Of a stretch of DNA of 64,000 bases, positions 33,566 to 41,693 are shown piece by piece. The DNA lies in contig NZ_LGKO01000002.1 in assembly GCF_001306145.1 (NCBI RefSeq), positions 62,001 to 126,000 on the forward strand, read 5' to 3'. The stretch comes from Thermanaerothrix daxensis. GTDB lineage: Bacteria; Chloroflexota; Anaerolineae; Anaerolineales; Anaerolineaceae. The position numbers were made by a program, and so were the translations under genes. Numbering within the stretch: the stretch's first letter is position 1; each line of letters begins with the position of its first letter. The notes beneath the pieces are model-generated. The model saw nothing but the letters and a program-made list of their open reading frames with translations, was not told the origin of the DNA and searched no databases.

Positions 33566-33915
33566 ACCCCGAAGCGAACCCCACTTTCCCTGTGGATCGG
33601 CTCTTGATGGTGGTGGTGCAGGCTCAAGATGCCGATAGTGCGGTCATGGCCCTGGAGCGGCATGGTTTTACCATCACTCGTTTGCCCAGCCAGGGCGGTT
33701 TTTTGGGACGGCGGAACGCAACCCTTTTGATCGGGTTACCTGCGGGCCGCGAAGAACAAGCCTTGCAGGACCTGCGGGAGAACTGCCGTCAACGTGTGGA
33801 GTACATTGCTGTTCCACTGGAGAGCGCTCCTCTGGCTCTGCCCGTTCCAACCCCGATTACGGTGGGTGGGGCGACCGTCTTCAGCCTGGTGGTGGAACAC
33901 TTCGAGGAGGTTTGA
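33562..33915 (+). CDS. Cyclic di-AMP receptor family protein (DarA-like), copy 1
   Basis: PII-like small protein binding c-di-AMP (CdAMP_rec family, DarA/PstA). 117 residues, GTG start overlapping the previous stop. Signature region: MVVVQAQDADSAVMALERHGFTITRLPSQGGFLGRRNATLLIGLP. Compared with the usual STGGFLRxGNTTxLIG, the Thr is Gln and the Arg-x-Gly is Gly-Arg-Arg. A 25-residue C-terminal extension follows. Adjacent to a second copy. May link c-di-AMP to the glycosidase pathway. Confidence 0.8.
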   Translation: MNPEANPTFPVDRLLMVVVQAQDADSAVMALERHGFTITRLPSQGGFLGRRNATLLIGLPAGREEQALQDLRENCRQRVEYIAVPLESAPLALPVPTPITVGGATVFSLVVEHFEEV

Positions 33916-33918
33916 GCC

Positions 33919-34188
33919 ATGATGAAGATGATCATTGCAATTGTGCGCGATGTGGACAACGATCCGGTCTCACGGGCGCTGACGGCGGCCGGCTTTGGGG
34001 TGACCTGCATTGCCTCGACAGGTGGGTTCTTGCGCCGTGGCAAGTCCACCTTACTGGTTGGGGTGGAGGCCGAACGAGTGGAGGCGGCTCTTCAGGTGAT
34101 TCGCCAGGCTTTGACTTCCCCGACGGAGCCAGGCGAGCAACGCGCTATCATCTTCGTACTGCCCATTGAACGTTTTGAGCATTTTTAA
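33919..34188 (+). CDS. Cyclic di-AMP receptor family protein (DarA-like), copy 2
   Basis: 89 residues, closer to canonical DarA: KMIIAIVRDVDNDPVSRALTAAGFGVTCIASTGGFLRRGKSTLLVGVEAERVEAALQVIRQAL. The ligand loop STGGFLRRG is intact, with Lys for the usual Asn. It starts 3 bp after copy 1 and ends before a terminator, so glycosidase, copy 1 and copy 2 form one operon. Two unlike subunits could form a heterotrimer; this is speculation. Confidence 0.88.
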   Translation: MMKMIIAIVRDVDNDPVSRALTAAGFGVTCIASTGGFLRRGKSTLLVGVEAERVEAALQVIRQALTSPTEPGEQRAIIFVLPIERFEHF

Positions 34189-34219
34189 CCCCGCCGTGTG
34201 CAACCCTGAGGGGGTTTTT
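34187..34219 (+). terminator. Terminator after c-di-AMP receptor operon
   Basis: AACCCC (34187-34192) or the nearer AACCC (34202-34206) pairs with GGGGTT, followed by TTTTT. Confidence 0.65.
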
Positions 34220-34286
34220 ACGTAGATACCTCTGGAAGCCCCACCTGGAGGGGCCATTTGATCAACCTGAGAGGAGTTTGGAAATT

Positions 34287-34691
34287 ATGAGCGAATTTTC
34301 GTCATATCCTTCCACCCGGCCGCCGCTGGAAAAGCCGGGCATGGTGACAGCCTTGGGAGTGCTGACCCTGGTCAGCGGTATCGTTAACATTCTCACCGGG
34401 CTGGGGCTAACGGGAGGCCTCGTGCTGGGCACCTTCGGGATCGGGCTACTGTGCGCACCGATCACGGTGCTGCCGGCGATACTGGGGGTTTTCGAGATCC
34501 TTTACGCCATCAAGATTTTGGCGAACCCACCGGTGCCGGTGCAGTTTTCCCAGACGATTGCCATTTTGGAGATCTGCTGCATCCTCTTTGGCAATGTGAT
34601 TGCGCTGGTGGTGGGTATTCTGGCGCTGGTGTTTTACAGCGACGCTCAGGTGCGGGGCTACTTTGACGCCCTGAACACCCCGGCGGCGTGA
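34287..34691 (+). CDS. Small four-helix membrane protein, unknown
   Basis: 134 residues with four hydrophobic segments: VTALGVLTLVSGIVNILTGL, LVLGTFGIGLLCAPITVLPAILGVFEILYAI, IAILEICCILFGNVIALVVGILALVFY. The N terminus is Pro-rich and soluble. I do not recognise the family. Start ATG 34287 lies 10 nt after GAGGAG. A separate promoter drives the next gene. Confidence 0.65.
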   Translation: MSEFSSYPSTRPPLEKPGMVTALGVLTLVSGIVNILTGLGLTGGLVLGTFGIGLLCAPITVLPAILGVFEILYAIKILANPPVPVQFSQTIAILEICCILFGNVIALVVGILALVFYSDAQVRGYFDALNTPAA

Positions 34692-34733
34692 CGTCTTCGG
34701 CTGGGCGTAAGAGCGGGTGCAAGGCGTCAAGAC

Positions 34734-34762
34734 TTGCGCCCCAGTGCGTTCATTGCTATGAT
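34734..34762 (+). promoter_or_regulatory. Promoter of DUF4013-like gene
   Basis: TTGCGC (34734-34739), 17-nt spacer, TATGAT (34757-34762), 36 bp before the start, with a GGAGGAGG ribosome site. Confidence 0.55.
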
Positions 34763-34797
34763 GAAGACATCATCTTGATTTTTTGGAGGAGGCAGCG

Positions 34798-35466
34798 ATG
34801 GATTTTGGAATGGCATTTGGATTTGTTTTTCAGGATAAGGATTGGTTGCGCAAGGTTCTCATTGCGGCTCTGGTGAGTCTGATCCCGATCATTGGGCAAC
34901 TGGTGGTGCTGGGGTGGGGGCTGAGCGTGACCCGCCGGGTAATGGCACGTGACCCGCAACCCCTGCCGGATCTGGATTTCGGTAACGATCTGGCGCGGGG
35001 ATTTCAAGCCTTTGTGATTGGGATTGTGTATAGCCTGCCGATCATTCTGATCTCTGTGATGTTCGGCCTGTTCGGTTCGCTCCTGGGCGTAGATAGCGGC
35101 AGAGTTTCGGATGCCGTGAGGGTGCTTTATACCTTGCTTTCGGTCTGCTTTGGCCTGTTCAGCCTGGTGTATGCCATTTTCATGGCGCTGGCGCTGCCCG
35201 CGGCATATGCTAATTTCCTGGCCAAAGGATCGCTGGGGGCCGGGCTGGCTTTCGGAGAGGTCTTCCGTCTGGTGCGGGCGGCACCGGGGGCCTACTTGCT
35301 GGTGCTCCTGGGTCAGTTCATTGTTGGGTTGATTGCGCCCTTGGGATCCATTTTGTGCTTTATTGGGGTGTTCCTCACGTATGTCTACGGCCTGGCCGTC
35401 ATGGGGCATCTCTACGGCCAGGCCTACAACCAGGCCGTTGAAAACCTCGGATTGGCGACTGCCTGA
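34798..35466 (+). CDS. DUF4013-like membrane protein
   Basis: 222 residues with about five helices. A DUF4013 pattern is visible: FGMAFGFVFQDKDWLRKVLIAALVSLIPIIGQLVVLGWGLSVTRRVMARDPQPLPDLDFGNDLARGFQAFVIGIVYSLP. The WGLSVTRRVM and LPDLDFGNDLxxGF motifs are family-typical. A C-terminal hydrophobic half follows. Function unknown. The start is fixed by GGAGGAGGCAGCG. A clear terminator follows. Confidence 0.75.
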   Translation: MDFGMAFGFVFQDKDWLRKVLIAALVSLIPIIGQLVVLGWGLSVTRRVMARDPQPLPDLDFGNDLARGFQAFVIGIVYSLPIILISVMFGLFGSLLGVDSGRVSDAVRVLYTLLSVCFGLFSLVYAIFMALALPAAYANFLAKGSLGAGLAFGEVFRLVRAAPGAYLLVLLGQFIVGLIAPLGSILCFIGVFLTYVYGLAVMGHLYGQAYNQAVENLGLATA

Positions 35467-35490
35467 TTCCAGATAGATTTTTGGGGCTTT

Positions 35491-35528
35491 GCCGCCCACT
35501 GCCGACCCCGGTGGGCGGCTTTTTTTTT
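35491..35528 (+). terminator. Terminator after DUF4013-like gene
   Basis: GCCGCCCAC and GTGGGCGGC pair around a GC-rich loop, then T9. Confidence 0.9.
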
Positions 35529-35565
35529 CGCCCAGACATACTTTATAAATAACCTCAAAAATGTC

Positions 35566-35594
35566 TTGATTGCAAACGTTTTTTCGAGTACACT
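35566..35594 (+). promoter_or_regulatory. Promoter of DoxX-like gene
   Basis: TTGATT (35566-35571), 17-nt spacer, TACACT (35589-35594), 40 bp before the start. Confidence 0.5.
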
Positions 35595-35634
35595 TTTTGT
35601 GCGGAATATCACAAATAGAAGTAGAGGAGTTGCA

Positions 35635-36150
35635 ATGAAAGCACGTTGGTTGGCCGTGTATCACCAAATAGATCCGCTTATTACCGGCTGGATGGCCCGT
35701 TACGGCATTTCTCTATTACGCATCAGCCTCGGGATTGTCTTTTTATGGTTTGGCGTGCTCAAGTTTTTCCCAGGGCTCAGCCCAGCGGAAAGCCTGGCAA
35801 CCCGCACCATTACCACCTTGAGCCTGGGCCTGCTCTCGGCGGATGCAGCACGCATTCTGTTGGCCCTGCTGGAAACCCTGATCGGTTTGGGGCTAATGCT
35901 GGGGCTTTACCTGCGGGCAACGCTGTTTTTGCTCTTCTTTCAAATGCTGGGTACGATCACCCCGATTTTCCTCTTTCCCCATGAGGTGTTTACGCATATT
36001 CCCTACGCCCCCACGTTGGAAGGGCAGTACATTTTCAAGAACCTGGTCCTGGTCAGTGCGGGGTTGGTCATTGGGGCTACCGTGCGCGGTGGGCGGTTGG
36101 TGGCAGAGCCGCCTCGGGAGGGGGAGGCGCGGGGTGAGTCAGGGAGTTAG
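35635..36150 (+). CDS. DoxX-like membrane protein
   Basis: 171 residues with four hydrophobic segments: ISLLRISLGIVFLWFGVLKFFPGLSP, RILLALLETLIGLGLMLGLYL, ATLFLLFFQMLGTITPIFLFP, FKNLVLVSAGLVIGAT. The FLWFGVLKFFPG segment and LLALLETLIGLGLMLG fit the DoxX/DoxD superfamily (quinol-related or small-molecule membrane proteins). Function not determined. Start 35635 has a GAGGAG site. It overlaps the convergent broken crtI gene by 12 bp. Confidence 0.7.
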   Translation: MKARWLAVYHQIDPLITGWMARYGISLLRISLGIVFLWFGVLKFFPGLSPAESLATRTITTLSLGLLSADAARILLALLETLIGLGLMLGLYLRATLFLLFFQMLGTITPIFLFPHEVFTHIPYAPTLEGQYIFKNLVLVSAGLVIGATVRGGRLVAEPPREGEARGESGS

Positions 36151-37628
36151 CCCCCAGGCTTCGCAGATGCGCGTGGCGGTGTGGCGGGCCGAAACCAGTG
36201 CGGTCGGCATGCCGGTGCCGGGGTGGGTACTGGCGCCGGTAAAGTAGAGGTTGGTGTAGTGTGGATGACGGTTGCCGGGGCGCAAGTAGCCCAGTTGGGT
36301 CAGGTTGTGGCAAAGCCCGTGGGTGGCTCCCTTGCTCAGGTTATAGCGCTTTAACCAGGAGGGGGGCGCGAATACTGTTTCAAATTGGATGTGCGCTTCC
36401 AGGTCGGTGATTCCCAGCAGAGACAGGCGGCGAAAAACCGCGCGACGTGCCTGGTGGATCAGGACGGCCCAATCTTGAGGGTTGTGCTCATTTATGTGGC
36501 CTACTGGGACGATGGCGATCAAGGTATCCTCACCGGGTGGTGCCATGCCCGGGTCTAACCGCCCGGGTGCATGGAGGTAGAGGCTAGGATTGGCGGGCAG
36601 GTCAAGACGCTTCACGATGGATGCAAAGTTTTCCCGGTAATCATCGGCCAAAAACAGGGTGTGCGGGCCCAGGGCAGGATAAACGCGGTCCAGCCCCCAG
36701 AAGAATGAAATCACCGAGCAGGAGTAGCGTTTGCGTCTCATGCGCATCGCGTGGGAATCCGGAGGAAGCAGGTGGGTGTAGACGTAGGGAAGGTCAGCGT
36801 TGGCTACTACCAAATCTGCCTTGATATGCAGACCATCCCTAATCGCACTCCGCTGGTTTGCTGCCCCTGCACCCCGATTTGCTCCACCCGCGTAGAAAAG
36901 GCGAATTCCACCCCCGCTTGACGGGCCATTTCGAGCAGGGCTTCCACGATCTGGTACATCCCCCCACGCGGGTACCACACCCCGTGGGCGATCTCGGTGA
37001 AGGGCATCATGGAAAACGTGGCAGGTGCCTCAAACGGGCTGAGCCCCATGTAAACATCCTGGAAAGTGAAAGCAGCCTTGAGACGCTCGGTGCGGAAGTA
37101 GGTTGCCATGTGGGCGTAATGAGGCACCAGTGGCTTAAGCGTGAAAAGAAGGGGAAGGTTGCGCAAATTGAAAAACTCACTGGCGGTACGAAAATCGCGA
37201 TTGACCAAAGCGGTCATCGCTTGGTTGTAGTGGCGGTAGCCCTCGTCCAGGTAGCGGAGGAATCCCCGAAACGCACCCGGCTCCAGAGCTTCTAGTTGAT
37301 CGTGCATGTCTTTCAGGTCGGAGGTCAGGGTGAGGCTCTGCCCATCGTCAAATACCAGACGGTAAGTGGGATCTACGCGTTCCAGGTCAAGCAAATCGTG
37401 AAATGGCGTGCCCAGAGCCGCAAATTCGGCCTCGAAGACGTGGGGCATGATCAACAGGGTGGGACCGGTGTCGAAGCAGTGTCCCTGGCGGGAAAAGCGG
37501 TCCACACGACCGCCTGCGTGAGTGTTCTTCTCCAGCACAGTCACATGGATACCGTGCCGTGCCAGATGGATGGCGGTGGCCAAGCCCCCCAACCCTGCCC
37601 CCACCACAAGTGCGGAGATTTGAGACAT
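36139..37628 (-). pseudogene. crtI: Phytoene desaturase-like gene with one frameshift
   Basis: A CrtI-type FAD-dependent desaturase or isomerase, about 497 residues when rejoined. The N-terminal FAD motif is VVGAGLGGLATAIHLARHGIHVTVLEKNTHAGGRVDRF and the C-terminal signature is YFTGASTHPGTGMPTALVSARHTA. The frame breaks at a G3 run (plus 36837-36839). One added G would read VRLGDGLHIKADLVVANADLP without other damage. Adjacent crtB is broken the same way. It is either real decay or a base-calling error in homopolymers. Everything else looks functional. Confidence 0.85.
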
Positions 37629-37652
37629 GGAAAGTTAACTCACTTTCTAATT

Positions 37653-38565
37653 CTAAGGTTGAAGTGCGCTCCGGCGAGGGGCAGGCGGGAAGAGAGCCTG
37701 ATGAAGGGCGCGAGTCAGCAGGCTCAGCACGGTGCGCAGATGCGTGCGTTCGGGGTATTCGGGGCGCAGCAGGTAGCCTTCGTTTTCGATGCTTCGCAGC
37801 ACACACTTAAACCGACCGATGTAGGCAAAACCAGCCAGCCGGCAGCGCAGATTTTGAATCCGGGACAGGTAAATCTTACCTTGCCCAAAGAGATGCCGCG
37901 CCTGAGAGACCCTATACCTGACCCACTCCCGGTAGGGTGGGCTATGGAAATCCTGGGGGGTGATGTGGCCGGCCTCGGCTACCTCGCGTGGAAGATTGTA
38001 ATAACCCAGGCAGGTGTCTTCGAAGGTGTCTCAAAGCATGTGGACGATGTGAGCCGCGGTGACGGCCTGGTAGCGGGTTTCATCGTGGGGGGTGGGGCAG
38101 CGGTGACCAATAAAAAATAATGCAATGCCTCGGTGACGGCCACGGCTAGCCAGTGAGTGTAGGTTCCCAGTTCGTCTTGCGTGATCATTCGACCGCGCCG
38201 CTCAGTATCGAAGCGCATGACAGCCATCATATTCTGAATGTAAGCCCGTAACCCGCTTTGGGGGTTGGGGTCGGAGCGTAGAAGATCCACCAGCAATTTT
38301 TCCTCGGCGCTCAGGTTGGAGGGAAGTTGCCCCACTCGTACTGCTTGACCAGATCTTCCTGGCGTTTAAGGAAGGCCAAACGCTCGGTTTGAGAGCCAGC
38401 CGGCTGATCCAGATGGTCATCTACCCAACGAAAGTAGGCATAGGCTCGAAAAGCCTCAGCAACCCGTTCTCGATCCACCAAAAGGCGTATGGTCAGGTAG
38501 GTCTGATGGCTGCTGCGCCGTGTGATGGCAACCGCCAGAGCTGAATTTGAAAGATGCACATACAT
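37653..38565 (-). pseudogene. crtB: Phytoene/squalene synthase-like gene, multiply broken
   Basis: Trans-prenyltransferase family. The N-terminal part has RLLVDRERVAEAFRAYAYFRWVDDHLDQ (first Asp motif). Breaks are at a G4 run (plus 38330-38333), at a T6 run (plus 38112-38117), and a TGA (plus 38031-38033) where HMLRDTFEDTCLGYYNLPREV expects Arg (CGA to TGA). Rejoined it would be about 304 codons, ending at TAG 37653. Two of the defects are homopolymer indels, but the nonsense codon is not. That supports genuine inactivation of carotenoid synthesis together with crtI. Confidence 0.85.
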
Positions 38566-38685
38566 GGCACGCCACTCCCAGGGGAAACTTTGGAAATCAG
38601 GCCCATGACGGGTGGTATGGAATGACCGAGCACGACCTCCCCCCAGTTTCCCTCGCTCATCATATCACATAAGAGAGGAATTTTC

Positions 38686-38713
38686 TTGACAACTTACCAC
38701 TTTTGCCTATAAT
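38686..38713 (+). promoter_or_regulatory. Promoter of cys leader and cysK-cysE
   Basis: Perfect TTGACA (38686-38691) and perfect TATAAT (38708-38713) with a 16-nt spacer. The start is predicted at about 38720, at the leader ATG. Confidence 0.8.
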
Positions 38714-38721
38714 AGGCTTTG

Positions 38722-38802
38722 ATGATTATGAAGACAATTATTGTAAGATTAACGATGTTTCGGAAGCGCCAGTGCGCGTGTCCAGGGCGGGGCTGCGGAT
38801 AG
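38722..38802 (+). CDS. Leaderless cysteine leader peptide, 26 aa
   Basis: ATG 38722 lies 8 nt after TATAAT, so the frame is translated from the RNA 5' end. The peptide ends QCACPGRGCG then TAG: three Cys codons (38773, 38779, 38794) in the last nine, in front of cysteine synthase. Codons 22-26 overlap GCGGGGCTGCGG (38787-38798), which can pair with CCGCAGCCCCGC (38870-38881) inside the terminator. This fits a cysteine-sensing attenuator. Leaderless Cys-rich leader ORFs of this kind are known in mycobacteria. Confidence 0.7.
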   Translation: MIMKTIIVRLTMFRKRQCACPGRGCG

Positions 38803-38936
38803 TCGCCGCCTTGCTCTGAGCGACCGCGCTTTCTGTTTACGATAAGCGACCAACAAGCCAGGTGGTGAACCGCAGCCCCGCTTCACAGCGGAAGAGAGGT
38901 TGCGGTTCACCCCTTTTAAGGGCTTGTTGGTTTTTT
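38787..38936 (+). promoter_or_regulatory. Cysteine attenuator: antiterminator and nested terminator
   Basis: The terminator combines two 11-bp helices: ACCAACAAGCC (38849-38859) with GGCTTGTTGGT (38921-38931), and GGTGAACCGCA (38864-38874) with TGCGGTTCACC (38901-38911), ending in T6. The antiterminator pairs 38787-38798 with 38870-38881 (12 bp, perfect) and destroys the inner helix. Slow decoding of Cys codons 18 and 20 would leave 38787-38798 free, favouring read-through into cysK. A ribosome at the stop would mask it and allow termination. Confidence 0.65.
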
Positions 38937-38971
38937 ATTATCTCAGTTCATCTGTTCAAGGAGGCTCAACC

Positions 38972-39931
38972 ATGAAGATTTATCACGATGTGACCGAACT
39001 TGTCGGCAATACTCCGCTGGTGCGCCTGAATCGGGTGACCGAGGGGTGTGTGGCCGAGGTCGTTGCGAAGTTGGAGTTCTACAACCCGGCGCACAGCGTC
39101 AAGGACCGCATTGGGGTTTCCATGATTCAGGCCGCCGAACGCGAGGGCAAGATTGGCCCAGATACGGTGATTGTAGAGCCGACCAGCGGCAACACGGGCA
39201 TTGCGCTGGCCATGGTTTGCGCGGCGCGCGGTTATCGCTGCATTCTCTTTATGCCCGAAACGGTGAGCAAAGAACGCCGTTTGGTATTACGGGCCTACGG
39301 CGCCGAGGTGGTCCTGACCCCCGGCAGCGAGGGAATGCCCGGCGCCATCCGCAGGGCTGAGGAACTGGTGGCCAGCGACCCTCAGCGCTACTTCATGCCT
39401 CAGCAGTTCAAAAATCCGGCCAATCCGGAGATTCATCGCCGTACCACTGCTGAAGAAATCTGGCGCGATACCGACGGCCAGGTAGATATTCTGGTCGCGG
39501 GGGTGGGCACCGGCGGGACGATCACCGGTGTAAGCGAGGTCATTAAAGCCCGTAAACCCTCGTTCAAGGCGATTGCTGTGGAGCCGGATGCTTCGCCAGT
39601 GCTCTCAGGTGGACAGCGCGGACCGCACCCCATCCAGGGCATCGGTGCGGGCTTCATCCCCGAGGTGCTCAACACCTCAATTTACGACGAGGTGATTCGC
39701 GTCAAGGCTGAGGATGCTTTCAGCACGGCGCGTGAACTGGCGCGCAAAGAAGGTTTGCTGGTGGGCATCTCTTCGGGTGCGGCAACCTGGGCCGCCCTCC
39801 AGGTGGCACGCCGACCGGAGAATGCCGGTAAATTGATCGTGGTCATCATCCCCTCGTTTGGCGAGCGCTATCTGAGCACGCAACTCTTCGCCGATTTGGT
39901 GGAGGAGATGACTGCAAAGGTGGCTTCGTGA
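38972..39931 (+). CDS. cysK: Cysteine synthase (O-acetylserine sulfhydrylase)
   Basis: PLP enzyme making cysteine from O-acetylserine and sulfide. 319 residues. PLP lysine in [28 protein letters not shown]; phosphate loop [14 protein letters not shown]; and [11 protein letters not shown]. All standard. The start has AAGGAGG 9 nt upstream. It lies directly behind the Cys attenuator and 18 bp before cysE, so both are likely governed by it. Confidence 0.96.
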   Translation: MKIYHDVTELVGNTPLVRLNRVTEGCVAEVVAKLEFYNPAHSVKDRIGVSMIQAAEREGKIGPDTVIVEPTSGNTGIALAMVCAARGYRCILFMPETVSKERRLVLRAYGAEVVLTPGSEGMPGAIRRAEELVASDPQRYFMPQQFKNPANPEIHRRTTAEEIWRDTDGQVDILVAGVGTGGTITGVSEVIKARKPSFKAIAVEPDASPVLSGGQRGPHPIQGIGAGFIPEVLNTSIYDEVIRVKAEDAFSTARELARKEGLLVGISSGAATWAALQVARRPENAGKLIVVIIPSFGERYLSTQLFADLVEEMTAKVAS

Positions 39932-39949
39932 GGAGTGCGGTGAGAAACC

Positions 39950-40723
39950 ATGATAGGAAGGATGGTGCAACTCTTGCGTGAGGATATTGCGTCCATCTTT
40001 GAGCGTGACCCGGCGGCGCGCACCACGCTCGAGGTACTGCTGACTTACCCCGGCTTGCATGCTATCTGGCTGCATCGCCTGGCGCATTGGCTGTGGCGGC
40101 ATAACCTCAAGTTGTTGGCGCGCCTGCTTTCGCACTTTAACCGCTTCCTGACCGGGATTGAAATTCATCCCGGTGCCCGTATTGGCCGGCGCTTTTTCAT
40201 TGACCATGGCATGGGAGTGGTAATCGGCGAGACGGCTGAAATTGGCGACCATGTGACCATGTACCATGGAGTGACCCTGGGCGGCGTCAGCCTGGAAAAG
40301 GGCAAGCGCCATCCCACCATTGAAGATGATGTGGTCATTGGGGCTGGGGCGAAGGTCCTGGGTAATATTGTGGTCGGGCGCGGCAGCCGTATTGGAGCCA
40401 ACGCGGTGGTCGTTAAGTCCGTACCGCCCAACTCGGTGGTTGTGGGCGTGCCGGGACAGGTGGTGGTGCGCAGTCAACCGCGCCCGGCGACGCCGGATTT
40501 AGACCACAACAAACTGCCCGATGCCATTGGTCAATCGCTGGCCTCGGCGCTGGTGCGCCTTGATGCGCTGGAAAAGCGGGTCCAGGAACTGACGGCGGTG
40601 CTCGCCCCTCAGGTTGAGGGCAGAAATGGGAACGGCCATCGTCTCATTGGTGGTTTAGATCAGCCGCCCCTGGTGCATCCGCCGGAGTACGGCTACTGGC
40701 GCGGCGAGGATTTTAGCATTTAG
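39950..40723 (+). CDS. cysE: Serine O-acetyltransferase
   Basis: Makes O-acetylserine for CysK. 257 residues. N-terminal helical SATase region ([42 protein letters not shown]) and a left-handed beta-helix with hexapeptide repeats ([41 protein letters not shown]). A catalytic His is in HHGVTLGG-like context. A charged tail of about 60 residues follows, beyond the usual C-terminal peptide that binds CysK. Same operon as cysK. Confidence 0.95.
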   Translation: MIGRMVQLLREDIASIFERDPAARTTLEVLLTYPGLHAIWLHRLAHWLWRHNLKLLARLLSHFNRFLTGIEIHPGARIGRRFFIDHGMGVVIGETAEIGDHVTMYHGVTLGGVSLEKGKRHPTIEDDVVIGAGAKVLGNIVVGRGSRIGANAVVVKSVPPNSVVVGVPGQVVVRSQPRPATPDLDHNKLPDAIGQSLASALVRLDALEKRVQELTAVLAPQVEGRNGNGHRLIGGLDQPPLVHPPEYGYWRGEDFSI

Positions 40724-40943
40724 GCGAATCGGGTCCTTCAAGGCACGCCGAAAGATGGAATGAGCGGGAATCCTGGTGGCCTCTCAGCGAGCCACGAGGT
40801 GCCCCGAGGGTCGAATCTTGCTGGTGGACGGCACCATCCTCGGTTGGGAGTCCTCTCAAAGGTTTATCAGTAAATGGGAACCTGAAAGGCGCAGGCTCAA
40901 TCATTAACCTAACTTCTGAGCATAAAAAGGAGGAGCGATAGCC
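40724..40943 (+). other. 220-bp gap with RNA-like structure, unclassified
   Basis: Contains GGTGGC/GCCAC, CCCCGAGG/CCTCGG(tt)GGG enclosing TGGTG/CACCA, and GGTT/AACC helices. No open frame. It could be a regulatory leader of the following OsmC gene, but no terminator and no known riboswitch consensus are seen. Confidence 0.35.
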
Positions 40944-41396
40944 ATGACCCTTAAAACCGTCGTTGTGGATGCGACTCAGGTGCATGGGTTGAAAATCGAG
41001 ACCCGTGCCCGTCACCATGTCATCGTGGTGGACCAACCCCCTGAGATGGGTGGAACTGACACCGGGCCAACCCCGTTGGAATTCCTGCTCATTGCTCTGG
41101 CCAGTTGCTTGCTCACCGTTGGAAAAGTTGTCGCCCAACAGCGCGGTTTGCCAGTACGCAGCCTATCGGCCCACGTGGAGGGGGACATTGATCCGGATGG
41201 ATTCCTGGGCAGGAATCCCGAGGCGCGGATAGGAGCTTCCCAAATCCGTGTGCGCCTTCAGATAGATGGAGATCTGAGCGAGGAGGAAAAGGCGGCCTTT
41301 GTCCGCGAGATTGAAGCCCGTTGCCCAATTTCGGACAACCTCGGTAATCCGACGCCGATTCGTTTTGAAGTGGCCTTAGAAGCCCTCCTGGCCTGA
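40944..41396 (+). CDS. OsmC/Ohr-family protein
   Basis: 150 residues, OsmC fold. Two conserved cysteines: ASCLLTVGKVVAQQRG and EARCPISDNLGNPTPI, the usual peroxide-reactive pair. The ETRARHHVIVVDQPPEMGGTDTGPTPLEFLLIALASC core is typical of the YhfA/OsmC-like subgroup. Likely reduces organic hydroperoxides or handles a sulfur species; exact substrate unknown. AAGGAGGAGCGATAGCC precedes the ATG. Follows the Cys genes, but a 220-bp gap suggests separate control. Confidence 0.85.
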   Translation: MTLKTVVVDATQVHGLKIETRARHHVIVVDQPPEMGGTDTGPTPLEFLLIALASCLLTVGKVVAQQRGLPVRSLSAHVEGDIDPDGFLGRNPEARIGASQIRVRLQIDGDLSEEEKAAFVREIEARCPISDNLGNPTPIRFEVALEALLA

Positions 41397-41453
41397 GCCC
41401 CTTCGATATCCATGGGCCTGCCTCAGCCGATCTCTAAGCCTGCGCGCCGGCGG

Positions 41454-41556
41454 GGCAGTCCTTCTCGTCCCCGGCCATACCTTGTAGCGGCCCCTGCCAG
41501 CCCGCTCGCACAAAAGAGCACCCTCTGGCAGGGGCTTGCGACTTTGCAGGACTGCC
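41454..41556. other. Three nested helices in intergenic region
   Basis: Outer GGCAGTCCT/AGGACTGCC (41454-41462 with 41548-41556), middle GCCCCTGCCAG/CTGGCAGGGGC (41490-41500 with 41525-41535), inner GCTC/GAGC. All are exact. No U-run follows on either strand, so it is not a simple terminator. No gene is seen in 41397-41693; a TATAAT at 41629-41634 serves the next gene. Confidence 0.45.
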
Positions 41557-41693
41557 GGAGGGGTGGCGCTTTGTGGCGGGATGAGCAGGCACCGGGCGTT
41601 TGCCCGATTGGGTGGAGGCTGGGCGCGGTATAATGGGGGTAGGCTTCAGCGGAAAGCGTAAGGAGGGGCCCCGCCGGAGCCGGAGATGAGACC

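Noticed and set aside
38849-38881. T-box motif in the cysK leader (AGGTGGTGAACCGC)
   Set aside because: Resembles the T-box sequence, but the spacing is wrong and UGGU does not match a tRNA-Cys end with U discriminator. The pairing is explained by the nested terminator and the Cys-codon frame.
40750-40900. TPP riboswitch upstream of OsmC
   Set aside because: CTGAGAGG occurs only on the minus strand and the companion ACCTGA and GCGTAGGGAA elements are absent on that strand.
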